From: CALDOK01 sp964481655
GTDB lineage: Bacteria; Myxococcota_A; UBA796; JAFGLY01
Length of the DNA: 64,000 nucleotides
Direction of reading: 5' to 3'
NCBI GenBank assembly: GCA_964481655.1
Contig: CAYZVO010000016.1
Span: 1-64,000, forward strand
Positions 61,835 to 64,000 of the stretch are shown here, piece after piece. The first letter of the stretch is position 1. Each line of letters starts with the position of its first letter. Below the pieces are notes generated by a model, which worked only from the letters and a program-made list of their open reading frames with translations, was not told the origin of the DNA and ran no database searches. Both the position numbers and the translations under genes were made by a program.

Positions 61835-63454
61835 TTACTTCGGCGGCGGCACCAGGGACAGCTTGGCCCGCTTGGCCCGCTCGGCCCGGCGAGGCCCGAT
61901 CCACTGGCCGTCCACCATGTTGTCCAGGATCGCGGCCATGCGGGCGCGGTTGGGCCGGCCCTGCAGGTACCAGCGCTCGTAGGCGCTGCGGGGGCTGGGC
62001 AGCAGCGCCGCCAGGAACACGGCCTCTTCGAGGGACAGGCGGCTGGGCTTCTTCATGAAGTACAGCTCGGACGCTGCGGCCACGCCGTGGACGCCCGGCC
62101 CGAACTCCACCACGTTGAAGTACAGCTCGAGGACCCGGTCCTTGCCGAGGGTGCGGTCGATCTCCACCGCCAGCAGCAGCTCCCGCAGCTTCCGGGACAG
62201 GGTCTGCTCGCCGTCGAGGAAGAGGTTCTTGGCCAGCTGCTGGGTGATGGTCGAGCCACCGCGCACCACCTCGCCGGCCTCGATGTCGGCGTTGAGCGCC
62301 TCCTGGATGGCGGGGGGGTGGTAGCCGGCGTGGCGGAAGTAGGCGGAGTCCTCGGCGGCCAGCAGGGCGTGGACGAGGTCGGGGGAGATCTCCTCGAGGG
62401 GGGTCCAGCCCGGGGTGCCGTCGCCGGTGCGGCGGGGCACGCGCTCGCCGTCCTCGTCCCGGACCATGGTCGTGAACGCGCCCCAGTCCAGCCCCAGGTC
62501 GGGCTCGAGGGCGCCGGTGACGCTCAGCTCACCGAGGCGGGGGGTCAGCTGCAGGGCCCGGCCGGGCTCCCAGTGGGCGCTCAGGCCCAGGTCGCCGTCG
62601 ATGCTGGCCAGGGCCAGCTCGGGGGCGATGGGCTCGAGGGGTGCCAGCAAGGTCCCCGCGGGGCTGTCGGGCAGCTCGAGGTCGATCACCGGCAGGCCCT
62701 CGTCGTCGAGCTGGGCCTGCCAGCGGGCGGACGGGCCGCCGAGATCGGCGCTGCCCTGCAGCCAGGGGCGCTCCATGCCCCCGGTGCTGCCCTCGAGCTC
62801 GACGGTGAGCGCCAGGCCGCTCAGGGGCTCGGCTGCCAGCAGCGGGTGGCTGATGGTGAGGGACGGCACCTGGACGCTGCCCTGGATGCTGTCCTCGGCG
62901 AGGTTCCAGCGCAGCGACAGCGCGACGGTGCCCGCCGCCAGGGGGCCCTCGAGGACCCGGCGGTGCTCGAGGATCAGGGTGTCTTCCTGCTGCTCGAGGG
63001 AGAAGTCGGGGCCGCTGAGGGCGATGGGGTCCAGCCCGCCGCTGAGGTCACGGAACAGCTCTCGCTCGCCCATGCGCAGGGTGAGCCCCTGGACCGTGGT
63101 GCGAGCCAGCAGCCCGGCGGTCTCGCTGAAGGTCTCGGTGGCCTGCTCGTCGTCGGCGATGCCGCCGGAGAGGGTGGGCACCCAGGCGGCCAGGTCGACC
63201 TCGGCGGCCCTCAGGGTGATGGCCGTGGGGAAGGGCTGCACCGTGGCCGAGCCGATGGTGGTGCCCGGGCAGCTGATGCCGGAGATCCGCAGCCGGGTGC
63301 CGGCCCAGCCCATGCTCTGGGCGACGCAGCCGCGCTGGGTCAGCTCGGCCTCGGCCCGGACGATGGCCCAGGAGCGAGCCAGCACCACGCCGACGGCGCC
63401 GACGGCGCCCAGCACGGCCAGGCCGATGACGACGCGTCGGGTGGTGCTCGCCAT
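61835..63454 (-). CDS. GT51 peptidoglycan transglycosylase with long N-terminal region
   Basis: A 539-residue protein with an N-terminal membrane helix (~8-28), a ~310-residue beta-rich region in which I recognise no family with certainty (AsmA-like phrases such as SGPDFSLEQQED and LSLRWNLAEDS), then a GT51 domain from ~345: AAEDSAYFRHAGY (catalytic Glu368), RGGSTITQQLAKNLFLD, RKLRELLLAVEIDRTLGKD and VVEFGPGVHGVAAASELYF. It polymerises lipid II in the periplasm. Monofunctional; no transpeptidase. MtgA is only ~240 residues, so the N-terminal extension is notable. Confidence 0.88.
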   Translation of the reverse strand: MASTTRRVVIGLAVLGAVGAVGVVLARSWAIVRAEAELTQRGCVAQSMGWAGTRLRISGISCPGTTIGSATVQPFPTAITLRAAEVDLAAWVPTLSGGIADDEQATETFSETAGLLARTTVQGLTLRMGERELFRDLSGGLDPIALSGPDFSLEQQEDTLILEHRRVLEGPLAAGTVALSLRWNLAEDSIQGSVQVPSLTISHPLLAAEPLSGLALTVELEGSTGGMERPWLQGSADLGGPSARWQAQLDDEGLPVIDLELPDSPAGTLLAPLEPIAPELALASIDGDLGLSAHWEPGRALQLTPRLGELSVTGALEPDLGLDWGAFTTMVRDEDGERVPRRTGDGTPGWTPLEEISPDLVHALLAAEDSAYFRHAGYHPPAIQEALNADIEAGEVVRGGSTITQQLAKNLFLDGEQTLSRKLRELLLAVEIDRTLGKDRVLELYFNVVEFGPGVHGVAAASELYFMKKPSRLSLEEAVFLAALLPSPRSAYERWYLQGRPNRARMAAILDNMVDGQWIGPRRAERAKRAKLSLVPPPK

Positions 63455-63457
63455 GGG

Positions 63458-64000
63458 TCAGGCCGGCCGCGGGACCGCTTCGGTGGGCTCGGGGCGAGGG
63501 GCGTGCACCAGCTCGGCGATGGAGACGTCCAGCTCCCGGGAGATGGCCTCGATGGCGGCGGTGACCGCATCCGCGCCGGGGGCGTCGTCGTCGCAGGAGG
63601 GCACGCTCACCGCGCGACAGGCCCGGACGACCCTCGCCGCGGTCATGGTCTCGAGGGGATGGGCGGGGACGTAGCCCCCGCCTTCGACCGGCAACAGCAG
63701 CTTGGCGGTCTCCAGCATGTCCAGGGCTTCGTGCACGGCGCGGCTGGGGGCGCCCAGGGTCTCGATGATCCACTCGCCGGTGGTGGGGCCGCCACCGGCC
63801 AGGAAGCGGGCACCCAGGGCCACCATCACCTGCAGGCCGAAGCAGGCGTCGGGGCGGCGGCGCCAGATGTCGCCCATGCGCAGGCGGTCGCGCTCTTCGG
63901 CCAGCAGGGGGCGGGCGTGGTGCACCACGTAGGCGACCTCGACCCCCATCAGCACCACGACCCACAGCAGGTAGACGTAGAGCAGGAAGACGGGGAACAG
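63458..64000 (-). CDS. YihY/BrkB-like membrane protein, C-terminal part
   Basis: The frame runs off the window edge. The last membrane segment is LFPVFLLYVYLLWVVVLMGVEVAYVV, quoted in pieces: LFPVFLLYVYLLW then VVVLMGVEVAYV, matching the terminal helix of YihY/BrkB proteins. A ~150-residue cytoplasmic domain follows with a winged-helix-like stretch (PTTGEWIIETLGAPSRAVHE) and ends at the transglycosylase start, 3 bases away. Confidence 0.72.
   Translation of the reverse strand: MFPVFLLYVYLLWVVVLMGVEVAYVVHHARPLLAEERDRLRMGDIWRRRPDACFGLQVMVALGARFLAGGGPTTGEWIIETLGAPSRAVHEALDMLETAKLLLPVEGGGYVPAHPLETMTAARVVRACRAVSVPSCDDDAPGADAVTAAIEAISRELDVSIAELVHAPRPEPTEAVPRPA

Overview
The window is GC-rich (about 70% by eye), densely coded DNA from what looks like a Myxococcota-type (former deltaproteobacterial) bacterium. 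The lineage call rests on four things. MopE-type Asp/Cys repeats (DGDGY, DCDD, GxDxDCDG) occur in three proteins. Two proteins end in MYXO-CTERM-like tails (Cys, then a hydrophobic stretch, then Arg). Cell-surface lipoproteins are very abundant, and the lamin-tail, vWA, PKD and FG-GAP architectures are typical of that group. KDO synthesis genes imply a Gram-negative envelope. I see no rRNA, tRNA, CRISPR array, insertion sequence or prophage. This looks like chromosomal backbone with a large, poorly characterised exported proteome.

Layout. 1-3.3 kb: two convergent exported MopE-repeat proteins, the first cut by the window edge. 3.4-5.1 kb: kdsD-kdsA. 5.1-10.5 kb (minus): clpB followed by two membrane proteins and a nitroreductase-like lipoprotein. 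10.7-18.1 kb: subtilisin-like lipoprotein, small lipoprotein, hisC, an unknown protein, a protein with a duplicated HTH-like module, a GAF/HD-GYP protein and elbB. 18.2-21.1 kb: MopE lipoprotein and another lipoprotein. 21.2-27 kb (minus): an apparent operon of two PKD lipoproteins, a propeller-like lipoprotein and a GT-C glycosyltransferase. 27-33 kb: barrel-like protein, HEAT-like protein, radical SAM, TMTC-like TPR glycosyltransferase and GT4. 33-36 kb: small Cys-rich lipoproteins, zinc-ribbon protein, lipoprotein and esterase. 36.2-43.9 kb: a five-gene exported-protein operon behind a good sigma70-like promoter. 44-49.9 kb: GH13 enzyme, DUF2085-like protein, GYF/SH3 protein, flavodoxin-like protein, an IscA/HesB-family selenoprotein with in-frame UGA, a Cys-rich lipoprotein and an alpha/beta hydrolase. 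49.9-56.7 kb: double-length UvrA, SRPBCC protein, ankyrin protein. 56.8-64 kb: a degenerate subtilisin with FG-GAP repeats, a lipoprotein, an unknown protein, a long GT51 transglycosylase and the C-terminus of a YihY/BrkB protein.

How genes may work together. kdsD and kdsA make and use arabinose-5-phosphate for KDO-8-phosphate. The 36.2-43.9 kb operon has overlapping or near-overlapping joints, so its exported proteins are probably made together and may form one surface assembly. Three multi-pass membrane proteins (two of them GT-C-like) sit among lipoproteins with Asp/Thr-rich tethers, which raises the untested possibility of surface-protein glycosylation. The clearest unusual signals are the UGA-containing HesB-like gene with a SECIS-like hairpin, a lamin-tail domain that appears circularly permuted and nested inside a vWA domain, and a subtilisin whose active-site Ser and oxyanion Asn are both replaced.
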